Source: Oscillospiraceae bacterium
GTDB lineage: Bacteria > Bacillota > Clostridia > Oscillospirales > Ruminococcaceae
Assembly (NCBI GenBank): GCA_015067125.1
Contig: SVNB01000052.1
Span: 1-12,267, forward strand
Direction: 5' to 3'
DNA: 12,267 nucleotides
Position 1 is the first letter of the stretch. Every line of letters begins with the position of its first letter. A program made the position numbers and the translations under genes. The notes beneath the pieces are model-generated. The model was not told the DNA's origin and ran no database searches. It saw only the letters and a list, made by a program, of their open reading frames with translations. Positions 1 to 7,112 of the stretch are shown here, piece by piece.

Positions 1-33
1 TGTCACGGCACTTGTATGATAATTTTAAGTTCG

Positions 34-60
34 GCCCTCGTTCCATTACGGAGCGAGGGC
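34..60. terminator. Hairpin downstream of the secreted esterase gene
   Basis: Arms at 34-44 and 50-60 form an 11-bp GC-rich stem around the 5-base loop ATTAC. In a plus-strand transcript all 11 positions pair (one is G-U); in a minus-strand transcript that position becomes an A-C mismatch. It starts two bases beyond the TAA of the minus-strand esterase gene. Neither side has a proper U tract (plus side UAUUAUUG, minus side CGAACUU), so it may be a weak or convergent terminator, or the end of a dispersed repeat. The partner gene, if any, lies outside the window. Confidence 0.45.
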
Positions 61-62
61 TA

Positions 63-2471
63 TTATTGAACAATTTGTAACTTTTGCAGAAAAACCCCTT
101 GACAAATTCCGTCTTGAGAACCAATACTTATATTCATTTTATTTACTTTTGTTCTCTGCCAATGCATAAAACAATATATTTCCGCAGTAGGAGCATGTTT
201 GTTTACATGGTCAAGCATATATGCCGTTGAACTTTCAAACGGATAAAATATTTCTTCTTCCTGCTCGGGATGAATAGGATTGGCTTTGCCCGTAAACGCT
301 TCTGTGCTGAACGGCTGAAGCACAACTGCATCCCAATCCGTCCATTGCAATGCTTCTGCAGAAGCAACTGCCCCATTCGATTTCCATCTGCCGGTTTCTG
401 ATTCAATTATTCTAAAATTGTATGTTTTGCCGTTTCTTTCTGCCTGAGTTGCGTGCCACGCCATAGAAGTCGCACCGCTGTGAATAAGTCCAACGGTCAC
501 TTTTACGTCATCTTTAACCATTTTATTTAAAATGGTTAAAAGCTGGCTTCCGTCTATTCCCTGACCATAGTTTGCCGCATCTTCTGAAAAAGTATTGCCT
601 ATAAGTAAAACTTTAAAAGCACCATCTTCTAAAATCTTGCCATATCCTTTGGCAGGAATAGTTTTTCTTTCTTTTATAACAGTTCTGCATACTTCACAGT
701 AAGAACCTTCTGTAAAACCTTCCATTTCTGCGGTAGGCAAAATATTCGGCTCCATAACCTCTCTATGGCCAAGCGCAGAAACATAATCTGTCACCTCTTT
801 TATATCTCCACAGGTACAGATATACGTGGTATATCCCCATTCGGTGCAAGTTGGAGATGTTACTATCGGATAATATTCATGTATTCCGGTTGCTTCTGTA
901 AAATTATTGGTATAATTATAACCGCAAGCACAATAATATACGGTATATCCCTTTTTGTCACAGGAAGGAGCAATAGTTTTTACGGAATATTCATGAACGT
1001 GGATTTCTTCTTTTTTTATATCATAGCAGAAAGAGGCAAGCCAGTTATACATTGGATATTTTTCTCCTATAAGAGAAGTTCCGTCCGCTTTACGAGCACT
1101 GTGACTTACACCTTGGTTATTACCGGTTCCGATATCGTTGCTGTCATCAAGATATTCATAAAAACCTTTTTCGGAGCAGTTATCACGGATATTTCCTGTT
1201 CCATTGGCGCTTTGGCCCCCATACTGAACATAAACAGATTCCGCCAAAACAAGATTTGGCGAGTTGTTCGGCATTGTAATAACTATATCTTTTCCGGAAA
1301 CCTCTATTTTTTCCGGAACAAACCTTTCATTATCAATATAAAGATTAAATCCGTAAAGATTTTTACTGTTTGTAGCGTTTTCTACAGTATATGTATCTAT
1401 AGAAAGCCCGTTTTCTGCCTTATTTACTTCCATTCGTATTTGGTTTTCGCTTTCAACAGATATTTTTTCCGGAAGCATAGGCCACATTTTTTCTCTTTCG
1501 ACCAAAGCGGAATAAGCGTATTTTGCAATATATTCGCCAAGCCAACGATATCCGTTTACCGTAAGATGATGGCTGTTAGTATAGTGAGAAGTAAAATACG
1601 GTGTTTGCACAAGAATAACATCTTCGTTTTCCTGCGCAAATTCCAGTTGGGCCATATTTATTGAACTGTATTTTGTTCTTACATAAGTTCCGCTTACCTG
1701 GTATATCATAAACAAAGGTTTTTCCGTCTGCCCATAGGCCTTCATAACCTCGTTCTGCATATCTTCTTTAAGGCGGCGCATATATTCCTTGTATTTTTCT
1801 TTATCGCCGCCTGCTCCATAACCTGCCCGGATTGGGTTTTCCGGATAGCCAAGCTGTGCATCCGTATTCTGGTCGGTTTCTCCCTGTAAATATACTATAA
1901 TCGGGCAAGCTGCAGATTGCCCAGTTTCTTTTGCGTACTGTGCTATCGCAGAAACAGAACTTTGAAAAACCTCATATTTTCCCGAAGAAAGAATATCGTA
2001 TGCATATCCCTCCTCCTCTTTTATTTGTAACTGACGTTCGGAAGACATCAGCTGTGCGATGGTTTTTCCTCCCACACCATAAGAGCCCGCAACGATTTTT
2101 GTATTAATATTTTTATCTGCAAAAAGTTTTCCAAGTACATTGCATGCAGAAGCTATCGGATGCTGTGTTCCAAAAGTAAGTTGCAAAGGCAAAAGAGTGC
2201 TTTCTGTCGTGCTTTTTGTAATGCTTCCGTAAACATAAACTCCATCAACAATTTCATCCGTATATGCAGGAGCATCGCTTCCGTTGGAAAAACTTTGTCC
2301 ATAGCAAACAATATGACTTAAATCCGCATCAAGTAAAGGCCATTCGTATGAAATCGGATTTGGAACCTCTTTTGGCGATGAGTTCTCTTCCGCCGCCGCC
2401 ACGATTCCCGTGCTCAAAGCCACAACCAATGCGAGCACGGTGCTCAAAAGCACTTTCACAGGTTTTTCCAA
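63..2471 (-). CDS. Secreted SGNH/sialate O-acetylesterase-like protein with Cys-rich repeats and truncated C-terminal DUF4886 domain
   Basis: This 802-residue exported protein has a signal peptide at about 1-27 (Lys, hydrophobic run, AAA before EEN). Residues 50-325 look like an SGNH-type carbohydrate esterase: GQS with the presumed nucleophile S60, GVGGKT at 132-137, QGETD at 196-200 and HHL at 301-303 with the probable catalytic His. A likely beta-rich linker (330-490) follows, then three Cys-rich repeats of the H-x-Y/GYTxYxCxCG type (about 502-610), common in clostridial surface proteins. From about 628 a second SGNH-like domain, DUF4886, starts with LLIGNTFSEDAANY and continues to about 772 (YCFMHW), then stops after an unrelated tail, lacking the last ~100 residues expected of the family. 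The start is TTG, with AAGGAGG at 2480-2486 eight bases upstream. Likely deacetylation of host or plant glycans is inferred; the substrate is unknown. It lies 36 bases behind the pyridoxamine kinase gene. Confidence 0.85.
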   Translation of the reverse strand: MEKPVKVLLSTVLALVVALSTGIVAAAEENSSPKEVPNPISYEWPLLDADLSHIVCYGQSFSNGSDAPAYTDEIVDGVYVYGSITKSTTESTLLPLQLTFGTQHPIASACNVLGKLFADKNINTKIVAGSYGVGGKTIAQLMSSERQLQIKEEEGYAYDILSSGKYEVFQSSVSAIAQYAKETGQSAACPIIVYLQGETDQNTDAQLGYPENPIRAGYGAGGDKEKYKEYMRRLKEDMQNEVMKAYGQTEKPLFMIYQVSGTYVRTKYSSINMAQLEFAQENEDVILVQTPYFTSHYTNSHHLTVNGYRWLGEYIAKYAYSALVEREKMWPMLPEKISVESENQIRMEVNKAENGLSIDTYTVENATNSKNLYGFNLYIDNERFVPEKIEVSGKDIVITMPNNSPNLVLAESVYVQYGGQSANGTGNIRDNCSEKGFYEYLDDSNDIGTGNNQGVSHSARKADGTSLIGEKYPMYNWLASFCYDIKKEEIHVHEYSVKTIAPSCDKKGYTVYYCACGYNYTNNFTEATGIHEYYPIVTSPTCTEWGYTTYICTCGDIKEVTDYVSALGHREVMEPNILPTAEMEGFTEGSYCEVCRTVIKERKTIPAKGYGKILEDGAFKVLLIGNTFSEDAANYGQGIDGSQLLTILNKMVKDDVKVTVGLIHSGATSMAWHATQAERNGKTYNFRIIESETGRWKSNGAVASAEALQWTDWDAVVLQPFSTEAFTGKANPIHPEQEEEIFYPFESSTAYMLDHVNKHAPTAEIYCFMHWQRTKVNKMNISIGSQDGICQGVFLQKLQIVQ

Positions 2472-2479
2472 GCTGTTTT

Positions 2480-2486
2480 CCTCCTT
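2480..2486 (-). promoter_or_regulatory. Strong ribosome binding site fixing a TTG start
   Basis: AAGGAGG on the minus strand lies eight bases before the TTG at 2469-2471. There is no ATG or GTG that begins a complete signal peptide at better spacing, so TTG is taken as the start of the secreted esterase. Confidence 0.75.
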
Positions 2487-2507
2487 TTTAAAGGTGGTTT
2501 TGCCCTC

Positions 2508-3371
2508 TTAAAGGGTTTTGTATATGCCCGTGCTGTCACCCCGGATAAGGCTTCCGAGCACAGATTCCAGCATAACGCCCTGGCGCGGGTCGCTGCCATA
2601 GCTAAACGTGGTTTTTACGCAAAGTTCAATAAATTCCGTTGCTTTGCCTATGGCAATTGGCAGGCTTGCACCGCCAAGCATTGCACCGATGAGCACGGAA
2701 GCGAAGATATCGCCGCAGCCCGGATAGTGCACCGGAAGATATTCGCACGGCGAATACCAGAAGGACCCGTGCTCGCCGTCATAGCATATATTAGCAAGCA
2801 TACCGGTGGCAAGTTCCGCACCGGTAACCACAATCATCTTTGGGCCAAGGCCGTGCAGGCGCAAAAGCAGGCTTCTTGCCTCGGTAACGGTCATCGGTTC
2901 CGTGCGGTACGGTTCGCCCAAAAGCATGGCAGCTTCCGTAAGGTTAGGAGTTATTACGTCCGCCACGGCCACAAGCTCCTTCATGCGGTTTTGCAGGCTT
3001 TTTGTGCAGGTTTTATATGCCTTGCCGTTATCGCCCATAACCGGATCGACTATTTTAAGGCTTTTGGGATAACTTTTGAAAAATTCCAGGCAGGAATCCA
3101 CCTGTTCTTCACTTCCCAAAAATCCGGAATACACCGCTTCGAAGTCTATATCAAGGTTTTTATAATGTTCCAGCGTGGGTTTTATATAATCCGTAAGATC
3201 GCGGAAAACCACTTCGCCAAATCCGCCGGTATGGGTGGAAAGCACTGCCGTAGGCACCGGGCAGACCTGCACGCCCATTGCGGAAAGCACCGGAAGTATT
3301 ACGGATATCGAGCATCTGCCGAATCCGGAAAGATCATGTATTGCGGCAACTCTTGCCGGTCTTTTTTCCAT
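2508..3371 (-). CDS. pdxK: Pyridoxal/pyridoxamine kinase (ribokinase-like, PfkB/PdxK family)
   Basis: The 287-residue protein should phosphorylate pyridoxal, pyridoxamine and/or pyridoxine with ATP in the cytoplasm, the salvage route to pyridoxal phosphate. Visible landmarks are the N-terminal AIHDLSGFGRC (10-20), typical of the clostridial pyridoxamine kinase group, DPVMGDNGKAY (109-119), the ITPNLTEA segment (140-147), VVTGAE (181-186), and the ribokinase-family GCGD at 218-221 with catalytic base D221. The reading frame is open further upstream to 3458, but those residues are Lys/Phe-rich and unlike the family. The ATG at 3371 has an AGAAGG-like ribosome binding site seven bases upstream, and gives the usual family length. 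The secreted esterase follows in the same direction after 36 bases with no clear terminator, suggesting cotranscription without an obvious functional link. The exact B6 vitamer cannot be decided; a hydroxymethylpyrimidine kinase role is less likely given the N-terminal motif. Confidence 0.9.
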   Translation of the reverse strand: MEKRPARVAAIHDLSGFGRCSISVILPVLSAMGVQVCPVPTAVLSTHTGGFGEVVFRDLTDYIKPTLEHYKNLDIDFEAVYSGFLGSEEQVDSCLEFFKSYPKSLKIVDPVMGDNGKAYKTCTKSLQNRMKELVAVADVITPNLTEAAMLLGEPYRTEPMTVTEARSLLLRLHGLGPKMIVVTGAELATGMLANICYDGEHGSFWYSPCEYLPVHYPGCGDIFASVLIGAMLGGASLPIAIGKATEFIELCVKTTFSYGSDPRQGVMLESVLGSLIRGDSTGIYKTL

Positions 3372-3487
3372 TAATTCGCCTTCTTTTTTAAAAAATTTTC
3401 TTTTTTTCTGCGCCGAAAAATTCCGTGTATCTGTTTTTTGTTTCTGCAAAAAATACAATTACAAAAAACGATAGGAGGTTTATTGAA

Positions 3488-3667
3488 ATGAACAAAACTG
3501 TTTCTGCAATTATGTCCGGTGCGGCAGCAGCCGCAGCAGTGGGCACTGCCGTTTATATGATGAACAACGGCCGCCGCGGCAATATGCGCCGTATGCGCCG
3601 CAGCGCCGCCAAAACCGTAAAAGCCGTGGGCAGCATAGCCAACGGAATTTCCGGCATTATGCGTTAA
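3488..3667 (+). CDS. Small Ala/Arg-rich single-span membrane protein, hypothetical
   Basis: This 59-residue protein begins at an ATG preceded by AGGAGG (3473-3478) at nine bases, a strong site that argues the gene is real. Residues about 7-25 form a small-residue-rich hydrophobic segment (a run of Ala with Gly and Val) likely to span the membrane. It is followed by a strongly basic stretch (about 29-44, many Arg and Lys) and an amphipathic C-terminus ending IMR. Similar short proteins with one N-terminal span and a basic tail are common in Clostridia, but I recognise no function. It is divergent from pdxK and convergent with yfbR; its TAA (3665-3667) overlaps the yfbR stop (3664-3666). The frame is open further upstream to 3425, but the ribosome binding site sets the start at 3488. 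Confidence 0.75.
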   Translation: MNKTVSAIMSGAAAAAAVGTAVYMMNNGRRGNMRRMRRSAAKTVKAVGSIANGISGIMR

Positions 3668-4248
3668 TTAAGTTCATCTATTGTAAGGCCGTAGCTGGGA
3701 AGAAATTCGCGGATAAAGGTATCCGCTTCCGGAAGGTGCATTTCTTCTATGGACTGCAAAATGCTGATTTTTGCTTTGGAAAATTCGCGGTTTCCGGAAT
3801 TTTCTTCCTCTACGCACTTAATAAGGGCGGAAATTTTATCTGCCGCTTTAAGCAATTTTAAAAGTTCGGGATCTTCGCCTTCGTGGATAAAAAGAGGTTC
3901 GTAATCCGCCCGAAGATCCGGCGGAAGCATTGCCAGAAGTTTTTGGTTTGCTATAACTTCTACTTTTTTATAAGCCTCTTTTATTTCCGGATTATAATAT
4001 TTTATGGGCGTAGGCATATCGCCTGTTAAAATTTCGCTGCAGTCGTGATAGATAGCAAGCATTACAAGTCTTTGCGCATCACAGCTTCCGCCGAATCTTC
4101 TGTTGCGCAAAAGTCCAAGGCAATGAGCGATAACGGCGGTATCCAGCGTGTGAACAGAAAGGGATTCTTCCTGACTGTTTTTCATAAGCGACCAGCGAAA
4201 AATATGTTTCATTCTGGAAATATAGGCATAAAATCTGCTTTCCTGCAT
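3664..4248 (-). CDS. yfbR: HD-domain 5'-deoxynucleotidase, YfbR family
   Basis: The 194-residue protein is a close relative of Escherichia coli YfbR (199 residues), a metal-dependent HD phosphohydrolase that converts deoxyribonucleoside 5'-monophosphates to deoxynucleosides and phosphate in the cytoplasm. With the start at 4248, R18, W19, H33, the H68-D69 pair, E72, D77 and D137 all occupy the same numbers as I recall for the E. coli metal-binding and substrate-specificity residues. Conserved runs include FRWSLMKN, YHDCSEILTGDMPTPIKY and KAADKISALIKCVEE. The frame is open to 4290, but ATG 4248 follows GGAGGAG by five to seven bases and matches the family N-terminus. Its stop overlaps that of the convergent small membrane protein. 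A LexA-type palindrome lies 52-65 bases upstream of the start, suggesting damage-inducible expression (inference). Confidence 0.93.
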   Translation of the reverse strand: MQESRFYAYISRMKHIFRWSLMKNSQEESLSVHTLDTAVIAHCLGLLRNRRFGGSCDAQRLVMLAIYHDCSEILTGDMPTPIKYYNPEIKEAYKKVEVIANQKLLAMLPPDLRADYEPLFIHEGEDPELLKLLKAADKISALIKCVEEENSGNREFSKAKISILQSIEEMHLPEADTFIREFLPSYGLTIDELN

Positions 4249-4299
4249 TTTTTCTCCTCCCAATGCAACAAAATTAAAAAAATAATACACTTAATAAAT

Positions 4300-4313
4300 G
4301 GAACGCGCGTTCC
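4300..4313 (-). promoter_or_regulatory. Putative LexA (SOS) operator upstream of yfbR
   Basis: GGAACGCGCGTTCC is a perfect 14-base palindrome. It agrees with the Gram-positive LexA/DinR consensus CGAACRNRYGTTYC at every position except the first (G for C). It lies 52-65 bases upstream of the yfbR start. On the minus strand it sits just before a -10-like TATTAT (about 17 bases downstream of the -35 position it would cover), so a bound repressor could block initiation. No other GAAC-N4-GTTC was noticed in the window by eye. LexA binding is inferred from the motif only. Confidence 0.6.
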
Positions 4314-4322
4314 GATAAATTC

Positions 4323-4432
4323 AAATAACCCGCTCAGGCCACCACCAAGCGGAATATACACAGTTATTATACGACTTTTTGCCGAAAAATAACAGTACTT
4401 TTTGTGTGTTCCGATTCCTGTGCGGGTTATTT
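4323..4432. repeat. 110-bp nested imperfect inverted repeat
   Basis: Outer arms AAATAACCCGC (4323-4333) and GCGGGTTATTT (4422-4432) are perfect inverted copies of 11 bases. Inside them GGAATATACACA (4351-4362) faces TGTGTGTTCC (4403-4412), pairing apart from a two-base bulge and one mismatch. A third, inner pair is formed by ACAGTTATT (4360-4368) and AATAACAGT (4387-4395), with one mismatch. The whole can fold as one long interrupted hairpin. It fills the middle of the 289-base non-coding region between yfbR and the YfhO gene, which otherwise holds only the LexA-like box and promoter-like sequences. It could be a small non-autonomous mobile element, a structured RNA, or a regulatory region; no target-site duplication is evident. 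Confidence 0.5.
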
Positions 4433-4445
4433 TTGCTTTATGGTC

Positions 4446-4485
4446 TTTAAAAATTATGTAAAAAGGTTTATACTATAATAGTATA
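4446..4485 (+). promoter_or_regulatory. Candidate promoter for the envelope operon, with palindrome over the -10
   Basis: TTTAAA (4446-4451) and TATACT (4469-4474) are separated by 17 bases and resemble a sigma-A promoter; a TATAAT (4474-4479) overlaps. The segment 4469-4485 is itself an inverted repeat, TATACTAT / ATAGTATA around one base. The leader to the ATG at 4538 would be about 55 bases. AGAGG at 4526-4530 is the likely ribosome binding site of the YfhO gene. Confidence 0.4.
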
Positions 4486-4537
4486 AATATTTTTATTTTT
4501 GATTTGACCTAAAAACTATTTTTTCAGAGGATTAGAT

Positions 4538-7054
4538 ATGATAAAAGGAATTCAGAAAACAAGCAAAAATCTTCACTGGTGGGTGCTTCTTCTTGCGGTG
4601 ATATGCGCAGTGGCAACCGTTGGCACAGTGGTTTACCGCAACGGTGGAATTTTTACATATTACGGAGATTACAACTGCCAGCAGATCGCGTTTTATATGC
4701 ACGCGCACGAACTTGTAAGAGAAGGAGCCATTGGCTGGGACTGGAACACAGATCTTGGTGCCAACTTCATCGGTTCATATTCTTTCTATCTGCTTTTCAG
4801 TCCGTTTTTCTGGCTTACGCTGCCTTTCGAAACTTCCGCAGTGCCGTATCTTATGGCTCCGCTTTTTGTGCTTAAATTTGCCGTCTGTGCGTTTACCTCA
4901 TATTTTTACATTGCAAGATTTGTTAAGGATAAACGCTTTGCGGTTGTTGGCGGACTTCTTTATGCTTTCAGCGGATACTGCATCTATAACGTATTTTTCA
5001 ATCATTTTCTGGATGTGGTGGCGTTTTTCCCGCTTATTCTTATCGGCCTTGAAATGCTGATAACCGAGGATAAACACGGCTTTTTTGCCGCGGCGGTTGC
5101 CATCAATGCAATAGTCAACTATTGGTTCTTTATCGGAGAAGTGGTTTTTACCGTTCTTTATTTCTTCATCCGCATAACAGATAAAGAAATTACGCACAAA
5201 CTGCGCTGTTTTGTTTTTGTAGCGATAGAATCCGTAATCGGGCTTGGAATTTCTGCCGCAGCGGTGCTGCCGTCTGTTCTTGCCATTCTGGATAACCCAC
5301 GAACCGGTGCGGATAACTTTATCAACGGCTGGAATATGTGGCTTTATTACAGCGAACAGCGCGTTCCCGCGATTATCGCAAGCTTTTTCTTTCCTCCGGA
5401 TATGCCGGCAAAACAGAATATGTTTACCGGGCAGGGTGCACAGTGGGCCTCTATGGCAGGATGGATACCGCTTTTTGGCATGACCGGGGCCATTGCTTAC
5501 GTTCGCTGCGTTAAAAACGACTGGATAAAAAAGCTTATTATTGCCTGCTGTGTTTTTGCGCTTGTTCCGGTGCTTAATTCTTTGTTTATTCTTTTAAATC
5601 ATTCTTTTTATGCCAGATGGTACTATATGTTTATTCTGGTTCTTATTCTTGCAACGGTAAAAACGCTGGAATCTTCTGCCGAGCACGAAGAAAATTCCAT
5701 AGATTACAAAAAGGGAATCATTCCTTCCGTATGCATAATAATCGGGCTTATTCTTATTCTTACCCTTACGCCCGTTCACTATAACGACGGCAACTGGAAA
5801 CCGGGACTTCTTTATGATAACGGCTGGTTCTATTTAAGCGCGGGGTTTGCGGTGGTTTGCCTTTTCCTTTCCATAATGCTTTGGTTCCTGAACCGCAAAA
5901 AATATTATAAAAACCTGCTTATCTTTATGACTGCGGCAATATGCGCAATTTATGGTTTTGCGTATATAAACCTTGGCTATACCTTTGCCGGCGACCATGA
6001 AGAAATTATTGATGATGCCGTTGGTCTTGCGGAAGAAATGGAGCTTCCGGAACACAGCGGCTTTGCAAGAGCTGATTTTTACGAATGCTTTGAAAACATG
6101 GGACTTTACTGGAACGTACCTTCCATACGGTGCTTCCACAGCATTGTGCCCGCTTCTGTAATGGAATTTTACCCCACCGTTGATGTTACACGTGATGTTT
6201 CCAGCAAGCCGGGGCACGAATATTACGAGCTTCGTTCTTTGCTTTCTGTAAGATATCTTTACGCCGATGCAGACGAGGCTTCGCCGGAATCTGTTCTTTG
6301 CAACGGATTTGAATATCTTGAAACCGTAAACGGATATCACATTTATGAAAACGAAAACTATATTCCCATGGGCTTTACCTTTGATGAATATATTACAGAA
6401 GAACAGTATTATAATGTGCACGAAACCCAGCGCTGCGAACTTTTGCTTTCTTCCATCGTTCTTAATGATTCCCAGGCTTTGCGATATGGTTCTGTTCTTG
6501 AACACCGTTATGAAACCGAAGTAAACGTTCCGTATGAAGACTTCCGCAAAGAGGTTAAAGAAAGACGTTCTTCTTCCTCCTATTATTTTGAGTGCGACCA
6601 CAAAGGCTTTACTTCCAAAATTTATCTTCCGGAAGAAAATCTTGTGTTTTTCTCCGTACCCTATGATAAAGGCTGGACCGCTTATGTAAACGGCGTGGAA
6701 ACCGCCATAGAAAAAGTGGATATCGGCTTTATGGCGGTTTATGCGGAACAGGGCATAAACGAAATCGTTTTTGAATACCGCACTCCCGGTCTGCTTGCCG
6801 GCGCAATAACAAGCGTTGCGTTTATCGCTGTTCTTGTTGCATATTCCGTATTCTTCCATTACGAAAAGAAGCGCGCGGAAGACGATATGGAGCTTATGTC
6901 CAGATATTACGGAGAAAAATCCGCAGCCGCATCGGAATCTTTTGAACCGGAACTTGCGGAGGAAGAGGATATGACCATAGTCCGAACTCCTGCAGAGGTA
7001 CCGCCATATACGGAATATACCGGTCCTGAAGAAAAAATTTATCCGGAACTTTAA
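4538..7054 (+). CDS. YfhO-family polytopic membrane protein (probable GT-C type glycosyltransferase)
   Basis: This is an 838-residue integral membrane protein. A first membrane span at about 14-34 is followed by an extracytoplasmic loop with GDYNCQQ (43-49) and WDWNTDLGANF (67-77), the acidic/aromatic first-loop pattern of YfhO proteins. Around a dozen further hydrophobic spans run to about residue 485. A soluble extracytoplasmic domain (about 490-760) contains the typical late motif of the family near FFSVPYDKGWTAYVNG. One last span at about 765-785 leads to an acidic cytoplasmic tail ending PEL. Family members are thought to transfer sugars from lipid-linked donors, for example onto lipoteichoic acid or other envelope glycans; the substrate here is unknown. 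It is the first gene of a plus-strand unit with two lipoprotein genes. The start ATG has a modest AGAGG site seven bases upstream. Confidence 0.88.
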   Translation: MIKGIQKTSKNLHWWVLLLAVICAVATVGTVVYRNGGIFTYYGDYNCQQIAFYMHAHELVREGAIGWDWNTDLGANFIGSYSFYLLFSPFFWLTLPFETSAVPYLMAPLFVLKFAVCAFTSYFYIARFVKDKRFAVVGGLLYAFSGYCIYNVFFNHFLDVVAFFPLILIGLEMLITEDKHGFFAAAVAINAIVNYWFFIGEVVFTVLYFFIRITDKEITHKLRCFVFVAIESVIGLGISAAAVLPSVLAILDNPRTGADNFINGWNMWLYYSEQRVPAIIASFFFPPDMPAKQNMFTGQGAQWASMAGWIPLFGMTGAIAYVRCVKNDWIKKLIIACCVFALVPVLNSLFILLNHSFYARWYYMFILVLILATVKTLESSAEHEENSIDYKKGIIPSVCIIIGLILILTLTPVHYNDGNWKPGLLYDNGWFYLSAGFAVVCLFLSIMLWFLNRKKYYKNLLIFMTAAICAIYGFAYINLGYTFAGDHEEIIDDAVGLAEEMELPEHSGFARADFYECFENMGLYWNVPSIRCFHSIVPASVMEFYPTVDVTRDVSSKPGHEYYELRSLLSVRYLYADADEASPESVLCNGFEYLETVNGYHIYENENYIPMGFTFDEYITEEQYYNVHETQRCELLLSSIVLNDSQALRYGSVLEHRYETEVNVPYEDFRKEVKERRSSSSYYFECDHKGFTSKIYLPEENLVFFSVPYDKGWTAYVNGVETAIEKVDIGFMAVYAEQGINEIVFEYRTPGLLAGAITSVAFIAVLVAYSVFFHYEKKRAEDDMELMSRYYGEKSAAASESFEPELAEEEDMTIVRTPAEVPPYTEYTGPEEKIYPEL

Positions 7055-7112
7055 TTTTGTGCAACAAAATGGAAAAAAATCTGCACTATATAGGTAAAGG
7101 AGGTTTGATAAA

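Noticed and set aside
502..610. Possible zinc-ribbon domain suggested by the CxC/CxxC pairs of the esterase (residue positions 502-610 of that protein)
   Set aside because: The Cys pairs lie in repeated H-x-Y...GYTxYxCxCG units of a secreted protein, the pattern of clostridial surface repeats, so a nucleic-acid-binding zinc ribbon is unlikely.
765..1664. Plus-strand open frame of 299 codons inside the secreted esterase gene
   Set aside because: No ribosome binding site or domain; Phe/Ile/Tyr/Ser-rich antisense translation of a gene with clear motifs on the minus strand.
3372..3458. N-terminal extension of the pyridoxamine kinase
   Set aside because: The added residues are Lys/Phe-rich and absent from the family; the ATG at 3371 has a proper ribosome binding site and the family N-terminus.
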